From assembly GCF_002307475.1 (NCBI RefSeq), contig NZ_NTMH01000040.1, positions 248,001-312,000 of the forward strand: a stretch of 64,000 bases of DNA. The letters run 5' to 3'. The notes beneath the pieces are model-generated. The model made no database searches. It was given only the letters and a program-made list of their open reading frames with translations, and was not told where the DNA came from. The translations under genes and the position numbers were made by a program. This document shows, piece by piece, positions 1-10,750 of this stretch (the first letter of the stretch is position 1; every line of letters begins with the position of its first letter). The stretch comes from Pantoea allii. Lineage in GTDB: Bacteria > Pseudomonadota > Gammaproteobacteria > Enterobacterales > Enterobacteriaceae.

Positions 1-658
1 CACGGGCAAAGCCCTGGTAGGCGAAGTCGAACAGGGGCAACCAGCCGTTGGCCTGGGAGAGCTGTGCCAGCTGTTGCCACTGCTCTGCTGTTGGATCAAT
101 ACCGGTCGGGTTATGGCAGCAGCCGTGGAACAGCACCACATCACCAGCTTTCACCTCTTTCAGCGAGGCCAGCATGCCGTCAAAGTCCAGCGTATGGTTA
201 GCCGCGTCGTAATACTGGTACTCGCACACCTCAAGCCCGGCGGCATTGAACACGTTTTTGTGGTTTGGCCAGCTCGGGTTGCTCACCCACACGCGCTTAA
301 CGGCGGTCTGGGTGGACAGGAAATCTGCGGCGACGCGCAGTGCACCCGTACCGCCCGGCGTCTGCGCCGTACGGGCTCTGCCCGACGCGATCAGGGCGTT
401 GCCTTTGCCAAATAACAATTCCTGCGTGCAATGCGCGAAATCCGGCAGACCGTCAATGCTCAGGTAATTTTTACTGGTTTCGTTTTCAAGCAGGTACTGT
501 TCTGCTTTTTTAACGCTGGTGAGCACCGGCGTTTTCCCGGTTTCATCTTTATAAACACCAATACCAAGATTGATTTTATTTGGGCGGTCGTCGGCACGGT
601 AGAGATCGGCCAGGCCAAGGATAGGATCAGCGGGTGCAGCAGAGATCGATTCAAACAT
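1..658 (-). CDS. aspC: Aspartate aminotransferase, N-terminal part (runs off window)
   Basis: This is a PLP-dependent cytosolic aminotransferase that interconverts aspartate/2-oxoglutarate and oxaloacetate/glutamate. About 219 of roughly 396 residues are present; the C-terminal half, with the PLP lysine, lies left of base 1. The start (CAT at 656-658) gives [16 protein letters not shown], the standard AspC N-terminus. Further in are the class-I substrate-loop region ([17 protein letters not shown]), the cofactor phosphate region (TPGGTGALR) and HGCCHNPTG near residue 190. It lies immediately downstream of the ompF terminator on the same strand, the aspC-ompF-asnS order of E. coli. No frameshift is visible. 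Confidence 0.97.
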   Translation of the reverse strand, partial: MFESISAAPADPILGLADLYRADDRPNKINLGIGVYKDETGKTPVLTSVKKAEQYLLENETSKNYLSIDGLPDFAHCTQELLFGKGNALIASGRARTAQTPGGTGALRVAADFLSTQTAVKRVWVSNPSWPNHKNVFNAAGLEVCEYQYYDAANHTLDFDGMLASLKEVKAGDVVLFHGCCHNPTGIDPTAEQWQQLAQLSQANGWLPLFDFAYQGFAR

Positions 659-823
659 GAGTCGGGTCCAGTAGCGTGAACTTTAGCAAATGAACCATCA
701 GGTTAACGTCAGCACGGCGAAATGCCAACCGTTTGCGATAAAATTCATCGTCTGTGCGCCAGAATTACCCGTTCTTATGTTGTTGGGGGGAAATAACCGG
801 GGAGAGGGCAAGAAAACGGCATT

Positions 824-850
824 AAAAACGGAGCCGAAGCTCCGTTTTTT
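824..850 (-). terminator. Rho-independent terminator of ompF
   Basis: A GC-rich stem (ACGGAGC / GCTCCGT) with a CGAA tetraloop is flanked by an A-run on the plus strand, which is the U-tract of the minus-strand transcript. It lies 18 bases past the porin stop codon. Confidence 0.9.
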
Positions 851-867
851 GTACTGCATCAACAAAC

Positions 868-2001
868 TTAGAACTGGTAAACCAGACCAACACCAACTAC
901 GTCATCATCAGGAAGACCGAGTGGGTTGTTTTTGTCCAGCTGGTTGATTTTGTAATCAACGTAGGTGGCCATGTTTTTGTTGAAGTAGTAAGTTGCGCCC
1001 ACATCGAAGTATTTGTAGATATCAGCATCGCCGATACCTTCGATATCTTTGCCTTTAGACTGAACGTAGGCCAGAGATGGACGCAGACCGAAGTCAAACT
1101 GGTACTGTGCTACTAACTCGATTTCTTGAGTTTTGTTAGCATAAGCGTCGCCGCTAATTACTGTATTATTGACGTTAAAAGTTCCGCTGATTGGCGTAGA
1201 GTTACGGGTTTCACCGTACATTGCTGCCAGGTAAACGTTGTTAGCGTCATATTTCAGAGCAGTTGCCCAGTTTTCTGCACGCTTACCAGCACCAACGCCA
1301 GCACCTTGAGAGGTTACAACGTTGTTATTACTGACTGAACCGTTAGCCTGGCTATTAGTACGATCGCTGCTGCTGTAAGCACCTACGATACCGACTCCGA
1401 TCGGAGAGGTGTACGAGGTTGAAATACCGTAGCCATCACCATTCGCACGGCGAGGATCGGTACGATCATTTTTACCCTGATACTGAAGCGCAAAGTTCCA
1501 GCCATCTACCAGACCAAAGAAGTTGGTGTTACGGTAGGTCAGCAGACCGCCGCTACGACCGTTCATAAAGTTGTCTGAGTAACCTGAGTCGCCACCGAAT
1601 ACTGGCAACATATCGGTCCAGCCGATTGCGTCATAAACCACACCGTAGTTACGGCCGTAGTCGATTGAACCTGCATCACCGAATTTCAGACCGGCAAAGC
1701 CCAGACGGGTTTTGTTACCGCTTTGCGCGTCAGAACCTTCAGAGTTATTACCCTGAATGTTGTATTCCCACTGACCGTAACCGGTCATCTGGTCATTAAT
1801 CTTGGTTTCGCCTTTGAAGCCGAAGCGAATATAAGTCTGATCGCCGTCATCGCCTGCGTTATCAGAGAACTGGTGACGCGCATCCACTTTACCGTACAGG
1901 TCCAGCTTGTTGCCGTCTTTGTTATAAACTTCTGCTGCGTTAGCTGCGCCGGCGGCGAGCAGAGCAGGGATAACCACTGCCAGAATGTTGCGCTTCATCA
2001 T
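868..2001 (-). CDS. ompF: OmpF-type general porin
   Basis: This is a trimeric outer-membrane beta-barrel porin for small hydrophilic solutes. The 377-residue precursor has a signal peptide of about 22 residues ending ANA before [16 protein letters not shown]. It ends in a terminal aromatic (VGLVYQF), the signal for BAM-dependent assembly. Family landmarks are [29 protein letters not shown] and FGLRPSLAY. Synteny (aspC-ompF-asnS) and the leader favour OmpF over OmpC. One oddity is that constriction loop L3 reads LPVFGGD instead of the usual LPEFGGD, so a conserved acidic pore residue is valine. The GAGGG ribosome site before MMKRN supports this start. Regulation is probably by OmpR, and the leader near the start resembles that of E. 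coli ompF. Confidence 0.95.
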   Translation of the reverse strand: MMKRNILAVVIPALLAAGAANAAEVYNKDGNKLDLYGKVDARHQFSDNAGDDGDQTYIRFGFKGETKINDQMTGYGQWEYNIQGNNSEGSDAQSGNKTRLGFAGLKFGDAGSIDYGRNYGVVYDAIGWTDMLPVFGGDSGYSDNFMNGRSGGLLTYRNTNFFGLVDGWNFALQYQGKNDRTDPRRANGDGYGISTSYTSPIGVGIVGAYSSSDRTNSQANGSVSNNNVVTSQGAGVGAGKRAENWATALKYDANNVYLAAMYGETRNSTPISGTFNVNNTVISGDAYANKTQEIELVAQYQFDFGLRPSLAYVQSKGKDIEGIGDADIYKYFDVGATYYFNKNMATYVDYKINQLDKNNPLGLPDDDVVGVGLVYQF

Positions 2002-2162
2002 TATTTATTACCCTCATTGGAGTTATTTGGACACCTGCCACTGCCGTCAAGAAAACTTTACGTGAACCTTGAAAGAAGTTTGGTGTCTCCTGTGTCTGCA
2101 CGCATCTTTCCATCCCCCACCGGGTAATTCTACTGCGAAAATGCTACAAAAGTCGTAATCTT

Positions 2163-2204
2163 GTTTCAAATATAAAATATGTATTACAAAATGTAAAAAT
2201 AACG
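2163..2204 (-). promoter_or_regulatory. Candidate OmpR-binding region of ompF
   Basis: Read on the minus strand, this low-GC tract contains TTTTACATTTTGTAATACAT and then TTATATTTGAAAC. These resemble tandem OmpR boxes (TTTTACTTTTTGTAACATAT type) and lie about 170 bases upstream of the porin start, as in E. coli. The downstream leader, including GATGGAAAGATGC and the GAGGGTAATAAAT ribosome site, is also close to E. coli ompF. The binding assignment is inference. Confidence 0.55.
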
Positions 2205-2238
2205 GAACTTTGTGAGACATATCAAAATTTACAAAAAT

Positions 2239-2262
2239 AAAAAAAGGCCGGCGATGCCGACC
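2239..2262 (-). terminator. Terminator of asnS
   Basis: The stem GGTCGGC / GCCGGCC (one G-U pair) with a three-base loop is followed on the minus strand by seven U. It lies about 40 bases past the asnS stop. The 300-base gap between asnS and ompF is otherwise filled by the ompF promoter and leader. Confidence 0.85.
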
Positions 2263-2301
2263 TCTTTATATATATGAATTTCTTATATTTAATGCTGAAA
2301 A

Positions 2302-3702
2302 TCAGAAGCTCGCGTTGCGAGGCGTGCGTGGGAAGGGGATAACATCTCTTACATTTTGTACGCCGGTGACATAGGCGATTAAACGTTCGAAACCTAATCC
2401 AAAACCTGAATGTGGCACGGTGCCATAGCGACGCAGATCACGATACCACCAGTAATCTTCTTTTTTCAGACCCATCTCTTCCAGACGCGCATCCAGCACA
2501 TCCAGACGCTCTTCACGCTGAGAACCCCCGATGATTTCACCGATGCCCGGTGCTAACACATCCATCGCGGCCACGGTTTTACCGTCGTCGTTCAGGCGCA
2601 TATAGAACGCCTTGATATCTTTCGGATAGTTTTTAACCACCACCGGCGCTTTGAAATGCTTCTCGGCAAGATAACGTTCATGTTCAGAGGACAGATCGAT
2701 GCCCCATGACACAGGGTTCTCAAAGGTCTGACCGCAGTTCATCAGGATATCGACGGCATCGGTATAATCGACCTGGGCGAAATCGGTAGTAACAAAACGC
2801 TCCAGGCGATTAATCGCATCCTTGTCTACGCGTTCGGCAAAAAACGCCATATCGTCCGCACGCTCATTCAGAACGGCCTGGAAGACATACTTCAGCATGG
2901 CTTCCGCCAGGGCTGCCGCATCGTCTAATGAGGCGAAAGCGATTTCCGGTTCCAGCATCCAGAATTCTGCCAGATGGCGGCTGGTGTTGGAGTTTTCCGC
3001 GCGGAAAGTCGGGCCGAAGGTGTAGATTTTCGACAGGGCACTGGCGTAGGTTTCACCGTTTAACTGACCGGACACCGTCAGGAAGGCTTCTTTACCGAAG
3101 AAATCCTCGGAGTAGTCGACTTTACCCTGATCGTTGCGCGGTAAGTTTTCCATGTCCAGGGTTGAGACGCGGAACATCTCACCGGCTCCTTCGGTATCGG
3201 AGGCGGTAATAAGCGGCGTGGAGACCCAGAAGTAACCGTTCTCATGGAAGAAGCGATGCAGCGCCTGTGCCAGCGTGTGACGCACCCGGGCTACAGCGCC
3301 AATCAGGTTGGTACGCGGACGCAGGTGCGCGACTTCACGCAGGTATTCAATACTGTGGCGTTTTGCCGCCATCGGGTAGCTGTCGGGATCTTCTACCCAG
3401 CCCACCACTTCCAGTTTTGTCGCCTGGATTTCGAATGCCTGACCCTGACCCGGCGACGCAACCACCTTACCGGTGACAATGACGGAACAGCCAGTGGTCA
3501 GGTGCAGCACTTCGTCCTGATAATTATTCAGAGAATTATTGACGACAGCCTGAACGGGATTAAAGCAGGAGCCGTCATAGACAGCGATAAAGGAAAGACC
3601 GGCTTTGGAATCTCTTCGGGTACGCACCCAACCACGTACGGTGACGTCACTGTCAACCGCGACGCGACCGTGCAGTACATCCGCTACAGGCACTACGCTC
3701 AT
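2302..3702 (-). CDS. asnS: Asparaginyl-tRNA synthetase
   Basis: This is a class IIb aminoacyl-tRNA synthetase that charges tRNA-Asn in the cytosol. At 466 residues it equals the E. coli enzyme. The N-terminal OB-fold anticodon-binding domain covers roughly residues 15-105 ([14 protein letters not shown]). The catalytic domain has motif 2 ([15 protein letters not shown]) and motif 3 ([15 protein letters not shown]), ending in [10 protein letters not shown]. It is monocistronic, with its own downstream terminator. Confidence 0.98.
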   Translation of the reverse strand: MSVVPVADVLHGRVAVDSDVTVRGWVRTRRDSKAGLSFIAVYDGSCFNPVQAVVNNSLNNYQDEVLHLTTGCSVIVTGKVVASPGQGQAFEIQATKLEVVGWVEDPDSYPMAAKRHSIEYLREVAHLRPRTNLIGAVARVRHTLAQALHRFFHENGYFWVSTPLITASDTEGAGEMFRVSTLDMENLPRNDQGKVDYSEDFFGKEAFLTVSGQLNGETYASALSKIYTFGPTFRAENSNTSRHLAEFWMLEPEIAFASLDDAAALAEAMLKYVFQAVLNERADDMAFFAERVDKDAINRLERFVTTDFAQVDYTDAVDILMNCGQTFENPVSWGIDLSSEHERYLAEKHFKAPVVVKNYPKDIKAFYMRLNDDGKTVAAMDVLAPGIGEIIGGSQREERLDVLDARLEEMGLKKEDYWWYRDLRRYGTVPHSGFGLGFERLIAYVTGVQNVRDVIPFPRTPRNASF

Positions 3703-3859
3703 AAATATCTCTCTATATAGAAGAAGTGTGTGAATGAATTCCCCAGACTGGGGTTTAGCTATGTTACTTGTGAGTCAACAGGAAACAAGCAAAATTCAGG
3801 GGAATATCAGATTTAATGCCAGGAAGGCGGGGCGCGTTAACGCCCCGATAACAAAGAGG

Positions 3860-5065
3860 CTAGCTGGCTTTTTTAACCAGCGGCAGGTCAAAGGCTTTTC
3901 GCAGGGCTTTAACAAACGCTTTGTCCTGACAGATCGTTTTACCTGGGCTGTCAGAGAGCTTAGCGACCGGCTTGCCATTACATTGCACCAGCTTGATCAC
4001 GATATTGAGTGGCGTAACACCGGGAATGTCGCAGGTCAGGCGCGTGCCGATGCCGAATACAACGTTGGTACGCTGGCCAAAATGACGATAGAGCGCCAGC
4101 GATTTCTCCAGGTTGAGATTATCCGAAAACACGAGCGTTTTCGTGAGCGGATCGATACCCAACTGCTGATAGTGCGCCAGGGCTTTTTCGCCCCACTCAA
4201 CCGGGTCACCTGAGTCGTGGCGCAGTCCCTGATAACGCCGGGCGAAGACCGGACCGAAATCGCGCAGGAAGGCATCCATGGCAATACAGTCGGTCAAAGC
4301 AATGCCCAGCTTGTCATCATATTCATCCAGCCAGGCCTGTAAGGCCGCGCGCTGGCTGTTCGCCAGCACCGGGCTGATTTGCTGAAAAGCCTGAAACCAC
4401 TCGTGAGCCTGAGTACCTACTGGCGTAAGTTCAAGGCGGCGTGCCAGATCATAGTTACTGGTGCCCATCAGCCACGGAAAATCCTGTTTCAGGGTGCTGA
4501 CAATCGATTCCTGCACGTCCTGTGAATAACGGCGTCGGGTGCCAAAATCCATCAATCGGAAACGTGACATATCGGTGTCGGCCACCTGGGTTTGAAACCT
4601 GTCCAGTTTCTGATGCAGAAATTCCACGGCCTGCTGGCTGCTGATGGCGGGTGTGCGGTGACGGTGAACCACTTCGCTGATCAGCGCCAGCAGTGGGACT
4701 TCCCACAGGATGACTTCCCGCCAGGGGCCCTGGATGCGGATAGCCAGCTTGCCATGGTGATTCTGGACTTCGACCTGTTGTGGGTCGTAGCGAAAGTTTC
4801 GCAGCCAGCCAAGGTAGTCATCAGCAAAAAAGGGCAGGTCAGATAACCAGACATATTCAGCCTCGGTGAGTGCCAGCGCCTGCATGGCATCTATTGCCGC
4901 ACGGATCTCGTCAGCATAAAAACCCAGCAGCTCGTCGCTACGGCAGCGGAACTCCGCGGCCACCGTGACATCATGGTAACGGTGAAATACGGCTTGCTGC
5001 ATATGAAGCTTATAAGCATCCGTATCCAGCAGCGAAGTCAGTATCGGGGAAGCATGTCCTGTCAT
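3860..5065 (-). CDS. pncB: Nicotinate phosphoribosyltransferase
   Basis: This is the first step of the Preiss-Handler NAD salvage route: nicotinate plus PRPP (with ATP) to nicotinate mononucleotide. The start at 5065 ([19 protein letters not shown]) gives 401 residues, matching the family length of about 400; an in-frame extension upstream adds 26 residues with no homology. Recognisable blocks are [45 protein letters not shown] and [10 protein letters not shown]. It is divergent from pepN across about 290 bases, as in E. coli. I did not see the usual NadR palindrome in that gap. A GC hairpin at about 3826-3847 follows the gene but lacks a clear U-tract. Confidence 0.97.
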   Translation of the reverse strand: MTGHASPILTSLLDTDAYKLHMQQAVFHRYHDVTVAAEFRCRSDELLGFYADEIRAAIDAMQALALTEAEYVWLSDLPFFADDYLGWLRNFRYDPQQVEVQNHHGKLAIRIQGPWREVILWEVPLLALISEVVHRHRTPAISSQQAVEFLHQKLDRFQTQVADTDMSRFRLMDFGTRRRYSQDVQESIVSTLKQDFPWLMGTSNYDLARRLELTPVGTQAHEWFQAFQQISPVLANSQRAALQAWLDEYDDKLGIALTDCIAMDAFLRDFGPVFARRYQGLRHDSGDPVEWGEKALAHYQQLGIDPLTKTLVFSDNLNLEKSLALYRHFGQRTNVVFGIGTRLTCDIPGVTPLNIVIKLVQCNGKPVAKLSDSPGKTICQDKAFVKALRKAFDLPLVKKAS

Positions 5066-5355
5066 GGCGCGTTTCAGCATCCTGTTCGGTGGCGCAGAGC
5101 CCGGTGTGTTTAACGTCGTAAAAGACGCAAAAGTATAAATCACTAACAGAGAGCGATCACAGCATATTTGAGGATAGCGAGTCGAGGACGAAATGTGTCA
5201 TTGTTAACAAATTGTAGCCATTTTATCTGATACATGCATTGTGCATGCTAAGCTCGGCGCATCATGCTTAGATGTTTGACGAGTAATGCTTATACTTTTA
5301 CTTTAGCGACGAATGCGTAGACTTTGACGAATAACTACTACATGCGAGACGGAAT

Positions 5356-7971
5356 ATGACGCAGCAGCCACAAATAAAATATCGACACGATTATCGTGCG
5401 CCGGACTACACCATCACCGATATCGATTTAACCTTTGAACTGGATGAAACGACGACGCGGGTGACGGCGGTGAGTCAGGTTAAACGTCAGGGAGACCACC
5501 AGGCTGAACTGCGTCTGGATGGCGAAGATCTGACGCTGGTGTCGCTGGAAGTCAATGGTCAGGCCTGGACAGCCTGGCATGAAGACGCGGGTTCGCTGGT
5601 ATTAAGTCAGTTACCGGACAGCTTCACGCTTAAAATCGTCAATGATATCCATCCTGACCGTAACAGCGCCCTTGAAGGGCTCTACAAATCCGGTGAAGCG
5701 CTCTGCACCCAATGCGAAGCCGAAGGTTTCCGCCATATCACCTGGTATCTGGATCGCCCCGACGTGCTGGCGCGCTTTACCACTACCATTATCGCTGACG
5801 GCAGCCGTTATCCCTACCTGCTGTCAAACGGCAACCGCATTGACAGCGGTAAAGATGATCAGGGCCGTAACTGGGTAAAGTGGCAGGATCCTTTCCCTAA
5901 ACCGTGCTATCTGTTTGCGCTGGTGGCAGGTGACTTTGATGTACTGCGTGACAGCTTTACCACGCGTTCTGGTCGCAATGTTGCGCTGGAGATCTTTGTC
6001 GATCGCGGCAATCTGGATCGTGCCGACTGGGCGATGACCTCCCTGAAGAACAGCATGAAGTGGGATGAGGAGCGCTTTGGCCTGGAGTATGACCTCGACA
6101 TCTTTATGATTGTTGCCGTGGACTTCTTCAATATGGGCGCGATGGAGAATAAAGGCCTGAACGTTTTCAACTCCAAATACGTGCTGGCAAAAGCCGAAAC
6201 CGCCACCGATAAAGATTATCTGGGGATTGAAGCGGTCATTGGTCATGAGTATTTCCATAACTGGACCGGCAACCGCGTAACCTGTCGCGACTGGTTCCAA
6301 CTGAGCCTGAAAGAGGGCCTGACCGTCTTTCGCGATCAGGAGTTCAGCTCCGACCTCGGATCGCGCGCGGTTAACCGCATAGATAACGTGCGCATCATGC
6401 GCGGCGCGCAGTTTGCCGAGGACGCCAGCCCAATGGCGCATCCGATCCGCCCGGATCAGGTGATCGAAATGAACAATTTCTACACCTTAACGGTGTATGA
6501 AAAAGGCTCTGAAGTGATCCGCATGCTGCACACCTTGCTGGGTGAAGAGAATTTCCAGAAAGGGATGCAGCTGTATTTCGAACGCCACGACGGCAGCGCA
6601 GCCACCTGCGATGATTTTGTTCAGGCTATGGAAGACGCTTCTAATATCGATCTCTCTCAGTTCCGTCGCTGGTACAGTCAGTCGGGCACGCCAACGCTGT
6701 CGGTGCGCGATGACTACAATCCGGAACTGGAACAGTACACGCTTCATGTTACCCAGCACACGCCGCCGACGGCCGAGCAGAAAGAGAAGTTGCCACTGCA
6801 TATCCCGCTGGATATCGAACTCTATGACGGGCAGGGTAAGGTGATTCCGCTTCAGCGTGACGGCCATCCGGTGCATAACGTGTTGAACGTAACGGAAGAG
6901 TTCCAGACCTTTGTTTTCGATAATGTCTATTTCCAGCCAGTGCCGTCACTGCTGCGTGAGTTTTCCGCGCCGGTGAAGCTCGATTATAAGTGGAGCGATG
7001 CGCAGCTGACTTTCCTGATGCGCCATGCACGCAACGACTTTTCACGCTGGGATGCCGCACAAAGCCTGTTAGCCACTTACCTGCGCCTCAACGTGGCGCG
7101 TCATCAGCAAGGCCAGCATCTGTCATTGCCACTGCATGTCGCAGATGCCTTCCGCACGGTGTTGCTGGATGCCGACAGCGATCCGGCGCTCACCGCCCTG
7201 ATTTTATCGCTGCCAAGTGAAAACGAAATCGCCGAGCTGTTTGAAATTATCGATCCGCAGGCCATTGCGCTGGTGCGTGAGGCGCTGGTGCGTACGCTGG
7301 CCCGTGAGCTGGCCGATGAGTTCTTTGCCGTTTACCATGCGAATCAGCAGGCCGAATACCATGTAGATCATGCAGACATTGGTAAACGTTCGCTGAAGAA
7401 TATCTGTCTTTACTATCTGGCCTTCGGGGACATGGATCTGGCGAATAAACTGGTGCAGGCGCAATACCAGCATGCCAATAACATGACGGACTCCCTGGCC
7501 GCACTCACTGCTGCGGTGGCTGCACAGTTACCGTGCCGTGATGCGTTGTTAGCGGACTATGATGAGCGCTGGCACAAGGATGGCCTGGTGATGGACAAAT
7601 GGTTTGTCTTGCAGGCTACCAGCCCGGCGCAAAATGCGTTACTCAACGTGCGTCGTTTACTGTCGCACCGTTCCTTCAGTATGGGTAACCCCAACCGTAT
7701 TCGCTCGTTGATTGGTGCGTTTGCTTCAGGTAATCCCTCGGCGTTCCATGCCGAAGATGGCAGTGGTTATCGCTTCCTGGTGGAGATGTTGACGGATCTT
7801 AATACCCGCAATCCGCAGGTGGCCTCGCGTATGATTGAGCCATTAATTCGTCTGAAACGTTATGACGCTAACCGCCAGGCGCTGATGCGTCAGGCGCTGG
7901 AGCAGTTGCAAGGTCTGGATAAACTGTCTGGCGATCTGTACGAGAAAATTACCAAGGCACTGAACGCCTGA
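5356..7971 (+). CDS. pepN: Aminopeptidase N (M1 zinc metallopeptidase)
   Basis: This cytosolic M1-family alanyl aminopeptidase trims N-terminal residues from peptides. At 871 residues it is the size of E. coli PepN (870). The substrate-anchoring GAMEN motif is at about residue 260. The zinc site HEYFH, followed 18 residues later by the glutamate of LKEGLTVFRDQEF, is at about 296-320. The rest is the Ig-like and helical C-terminal domains typical of the bacterial subfamily. GAGACGGA precedes the ATG. It converges on ssuB over a shared terminator. Confidence 0.98.
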   Translation: MTQQPQIKYRHDYRAPDYTITDIDLTFELDETTTRVTAVSQVKRQGDHQAELRLDGEDLTLVSLEVNGQAWTAWHEDAGSLVLSQLPDSFTLKIVNDIHPDRNSALEGLYKSGEALCTQCEAEGFRHITWYLDRPDVLARFTTTIIADGSRYPYLLSNGNRIDSGKDDQGRNWVKWQDPFPKPCYLFALVAGDFDVLRDSFTTRSGRNVALEIFVDRGNLDRADWAMTSLKNSMKWDEERFGLEYDLDIFMIVAVDFFNMGAMENKGLNVFNSKYVLAKAETATDKDYLGIEAVIGHEYFHNWTGNRVTCRDWFQLSLKEGLTVFRDQEFSSDLGSRAVNRIDNVRIMRGAQFAEDASPMAHPIRPDQVIEMNNFYTLTVYEKGSEVIRMLHTLLGEENFQKGMQLYFERHDGSAATCDDFVQAMEDASNIDLSQFRRWYSQSGTPTLSVRDDYNPELEQYTLHVTQHTPPTAEQKEKLPLHIPLDIELYDGQGKVIPLQRDGHPVHNVLNVTEEFQTFVFDNVYFQPVPSLLREFSAPVKLDYKWSDAQLTFLMRHARNDFSRWDAAQSLLATYLRLNVARHQQGQHLSLPLHVADAFRTVLLDADSDPALTALILSLPSENEIAELFEIIDPQAIALVREALVRTLARELADEFFAVYHANQQAEYHVDHADIGKRSLKNICLYYLAFGDMDLANKLVQAQYQHANNMTDSLAALTAAVAAQLPCRDALLADYDERWHKDGLVMDKWFVLQATSPAQNALLNVRRLLSHRSFSMGNPNRIRSLIGAFASGNPSAFHAEDGSGYRFLVEMLTDLNTRNPQVASRMIEPLIRLKRYDANRQALMRQALEQLQGLDKLSGDLYEKITKALNA

Positions 7972-7973
7972 TA

Positions 7974-8003
7974 AAAAACGGCGGGTTAACAGCCCGCCGT
8001 TTG
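7974..8003. terminator. Bidirectional terminator between pepN and ssuB
   Basis: A nine-pair stem (AACGGCGGG / CCCGCCGTT) has A-rich and T-rich flanks on the two sides and sits exactly between the converging stops. Confidence 0.9.
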
Positions 8004-8004
8004 A

Positions 8005-8793
8005 TTAACGCTGTTGCGCATAGCGTGGCGGTTTGTCTGTTGCGCCGCGACGCATAACCCGATCCAGCACTTCCGCTTCCAGCTCTGCCAGACGCGCTGA
8101 ACCCCGTCGCCGGGGGCGGGGCAGATCGACCAGCAAATCCAGTCCTATCTGACCTTCCTCTATCAGTAACACCCGATCAGCCATCGCGACCGCTTCACTG
8201 ACATCATGGGTAACCAACAGAACCGTAAAGTGGTACTGCTGCCAGAGCGATTCGATCAGCTCCTGCATCTCGATCCGCGTTAAGGCATCCAGCGCCCCCA
8301 GCGGCTCATCCAGTAGCAGCAGGCCGGGACGGTGAATCAGCGCCCGAGCCAGCGCCACACGCTGTTTCTGACCACCGGAGAGCGCGGCAGGCCACTCGTG
8401 TGCTCTGTCAGCCAGTCCGACAGCCTCCAGCGCGTCACGTGCGGCCTCACGCCATGCGTTGCCACGCAGACCCAGCGAGACATTATCAATGACTTTTTTC
8501 CACGGCAGCAGTCGGGCATCCTGAAACATCAACCGGGTTTCGTCGCGCGCAGTCTGCAGCGGCGCATTACCTGCCAGCAGTTGGCCCTGGGTGCTGTTTT
8601 CCAGCCCGGCCAACAGGCGCAGCAGGGTGCTTTTACCACAGCCGCTGCGGCCCACTACGGCAACAAACTGGCCGGAAGGAATATGCAGGTCGATGTGATT
8701 CAGAATGGTGCGCTCGCCGTACTTCTTACTGACGCCCTTCACACCGACGGGCGTACCCGCGTTGAGACGCGCCGGGATAGCGGAGTTAATCAT
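8005..8793 (-). CDS. ssuB: Aliphatic sulfonate ABC transporter, ATPase subunit
   Basis: This ATP-binding subunit energises alkanesulfonate import through SsuC. It has 262 residues: Walker [10 protein letters not shown] at about 49, Q-loop [10 protein letters not shown], signature [15 protein letters not shown], Walker [16 protein letters not shown] and the H-loop THD. Its start overlaps the ssuC stop by four bases (ATGA), implying translational coupling at the end of the ssuEADCB operon. The C-terminal [16 protein letters not shown] is the usual SsuB ending region. Confidence 0.97.
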   Translation of the reverse strand: MINSAIPARLNAGTPVGVKGVSKKYGERTILNHIDLHIPSGQFVAVVGRSGCGKSTLLRLLAGLENSTQGQLLAGNAPLQTARDETRLMFQDARLLPWKKVIDNVSLGLRGNAWREAARDALEAVGLADRAHEWPAALSGGQKQRVALARALIHRPGLLLLDEPLGALDALTRIEMQELIESLWQQYHFTVLLVTHDVSEAVAMADRVLLIEEGQIGLDLLVDLPRPRRRGSARLAELEAEVLDRVMRRGATDKPPRYAQQR

Positions 8794-9581
8794 GCGGTTT
8801 GCTCCTTACGTTGATAAGCCGGATGCCAGCGTAACCAGACACGCTCCAGCAGTAATGCGCTGACATCAGCCAGTTTTCCCAGCAGGGCATAAAGAATGAT
8901 GGCAACCATCACCACATCCGTTTGCAGAAATTCACGGGCGTTCATTGCCAGATAGCCAATACCGGCGTTAGCCGAAATCGTCTCGGCCACAATCAGCGTT
9001 AGCCACATTAATCCCAGTCCAAAGCGCACGCCTACCATGATGCTCGGTAACGCGCCGGGTAAGATCACCTGAACAAACAGGCTCCAGCCGGATAGACCGT
9101 AGCTGCGCGCCATTTCAACCAGGCCTGGGTCCACGTTGCGAATACCGTGGTAGGTATTCAGGTAAATAGGGAACAGCGTGCCCAGCGCCACCAGAAAAAT
9201 TTTGGCGGATTCATCGATGCCAAACCACAGGATAACCAGTGGGATTAGCGCCAGATGGGGCACGTTGCGTAACATTTGTAGTGAGGTATCCAGCAGGCGC
9301 TCACCCAGCCGCGAGGTGCCGGTGATCAATCCCAGCAGCAGACCGAGGGAACCGCCAATGCTGAAGCCTAGCAATGCCCGCCAACTGCTGATGGCGAGAT
9401 GCTGCCAGAGCTCGCCACTGGCGGCCAACTGCCAGAAGGTGATCACAATCTTTTCCGGTGCTGGCAGAATACGTGTAGACAGCCAGCCGGTCTGTGATGC
9501 AATTTGCCAGACCACCACCAGTAACACCGGCAGCAGCCAGGGCACCAGCGCCGCTGAGAATGATTTACGTAGTCTGGTCAT
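8790..9581 (-). CDS. ssuC: Aliphatic sulfonate ABC transporter, permease
   Basis: This inner-membrane permease carries the binding-protein-dependent transport signature ([25 protein letters not shown], split here across the EAA loop) and about six hydrophobic segments. The start at 9581 gives 263 residues, equal to E. coli, with GAGGAG seven bases upstream. A longer in-frame reading from 9644 runs back into ssuD and is rejected. It begins 10 bases after ssuD ends. Confidence 0.96.
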   Translation of the reverse strand: MTRLRKSFSAALVPWLLPVLLVVVWQIASQTGWLSTRILPAPEKIVITFWQLAASGELWQHLAISSWRALLGFSIGGSLGLLLGLITGTSRLGERLLDTSLQMLRNVPHLALIPLVILWFGIDESAKIFLVALGTLFPIYLNTYHGIRNVDPGLVEMARSYGLSGWSLFVQVILPGALPSIMVGVRFGLGLMWLTLIVAETISANAGIGYLAMNAREFLQTDVVMVAIILYALLGKLADVSALLLERVWLRWHPAYQRKEQTA

Positions 9582-9591
9582 CGTTATCTCC

Positions 9592-10740
9592 TCAGGCCCG
9601 GGCGGCTTTTTTCTCAGGCGTAAAATCATTCGCAACTGCTTCACCGTGCGCCTGAACTACCCGCGGTTGCGGGACCTGAGGAATATTCAGATCCAGATGA
9701 GGAAACAGCAGCTCACCGACGCGATAAGCTTCCTCCAGATGCGGATATCCCGACAGGATAAAGGTTTCAATGCCCAGGGCTTCATACTCTTTCATCCGTG
9801 CCGCCACGGTAGGCGCATCGCCAACGAGCGCCGTGCCTGCGCCACTGCGCACCAGTCCGACGCCGGCCCAGAGGTTAGGGCTGATCTCCAGCTTATCGCG
9901 GCGTCCGCCGTGCAGAGCAGCCATGCGCTGTTGACCCACCGAGTCGGTGCGTTGAAAGGCGCTTTGTGCTTTGGCGATGGTGGCATCATCCACGTTGGCG
10001 ATCAGCTTGTCGGCTGCCTGCCAGGCTTCCTCATTGGTTTCACGTACGATCACGTGAAGGCGAATACCAAACCGAACCTGCCGACCCTGTGCTGCGGCTT
10101 TCGCCCGCACTTGCTCAATTTTCTCTTTAACCAGGGCAGGTGGTTCACCCCAGGTGAGGTAAACATCAACCTGTTCGGCGGCAAGATCCTGAGCGGGCTC
10201 TGAAGAACCCCCGAACCACAGCGGCGGACGAGGCTGCTGTACCGGCTTAAACATCAGACCAGCGCCTCGCACATGAACGTGCTTGCCTTCGTAATCTACC
10301 GTTTCGCCTTCCAGCACGCGCCGCCAGACGCGGGTAAACTCGGCCGATTCTGCATAGCGCTCGCGGTGATCGAGAAATACGCCATCACCAGCCAGCTCCT
10401 CGGGATCGCCCCCGGTCACCAGGTTGAACAGCGCACGTCCGTTGGAAAGGCGATCGAGCGTTGCAGCCTGACGCGCAGCCTGGGTGGGCGAAATCACACC
10501 GGGACGCAGGGCCACCAGAAAACGCAGACGCTGAGTCACAGGGATTAACGATGCCGCCACCAGCCAGGCATCTTCACAGGAGCGGCCCGTCGGGATCAGA
10601 ACGCCACCAAAGCCCAGCCGGTCGGCAGCCTGTGCCACCTGTTGTAAATAAGCATGGTCAACCGGGCGAGCGCCTTCAGCTGTGCCAAGGTAATGTCCGT
10701 CACCATGGGTTGGCAGGAACCAAAATACGGAAACACTCAT
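9592..10740 (-). CDS. ssuD: FMNH2-dependent alkanesulfonate monooxygenase
   Basis: SsuD cleaves C1-C14 alkanesulfonates to the aldehyde and sulfite, using reduced FMN supplied by SsuE. It has 382 residues of luciferase-like TIM barrel, beginning [19 protein letters not shown], with [35 protein letters not shown] and [18 protein letters not shown]. It sits between ssuA and ssuC in the sulfonate operon. A single open frame is seen with no anomalies. Confidence 0.98.
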   Translation of the reverse strand: MSVSVFWFLPTHGDGHYLGTAEGARPVDHAYLQQVAQAADRLGFGGVLIPTGRSCEDAWLVAASLIPVTQRLRFLVALRPGVISPTQAARQAATLDRLSNGRALFNLVTGGDPEELAGDGVFLDHRERYAESAEFTRVWRRVLEGETVDYEGKHVHVRGAGLMFKPVQQPRPPLWFGGSSEPAQDLAAEQVDVYLTWGEPPALVKEKIEQVRAKAAAQGRQVRFGIRLHVIVRETNEEAWQAADKLIANVDDATIAKAQSAFQRTDSVGQQRMAALHGGRRDKLEISPNLWAGVGLVRSGAGTALVGDAPTVAARMKEYEALGIETFILSGYPHLEEAYRVGELLFPHLDLNIPQVPQPRVVQAHGEAVANDFTPEKKAARA

Positions 10741-10750
10741 TTTTCTCTCC

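Noticed and set aside
5066-5355. NadR operator expected upstream of pncB
   Set aside because: No TGTTTA-N6-TAAACA palindrome was found. TTGTTAACAA near 5202 is too short to call.
5824-6441. A 205-codon minus-strand frame opposite pepN
   Set aside because: Antisense shadow of a conserved gene; no family resemblance.
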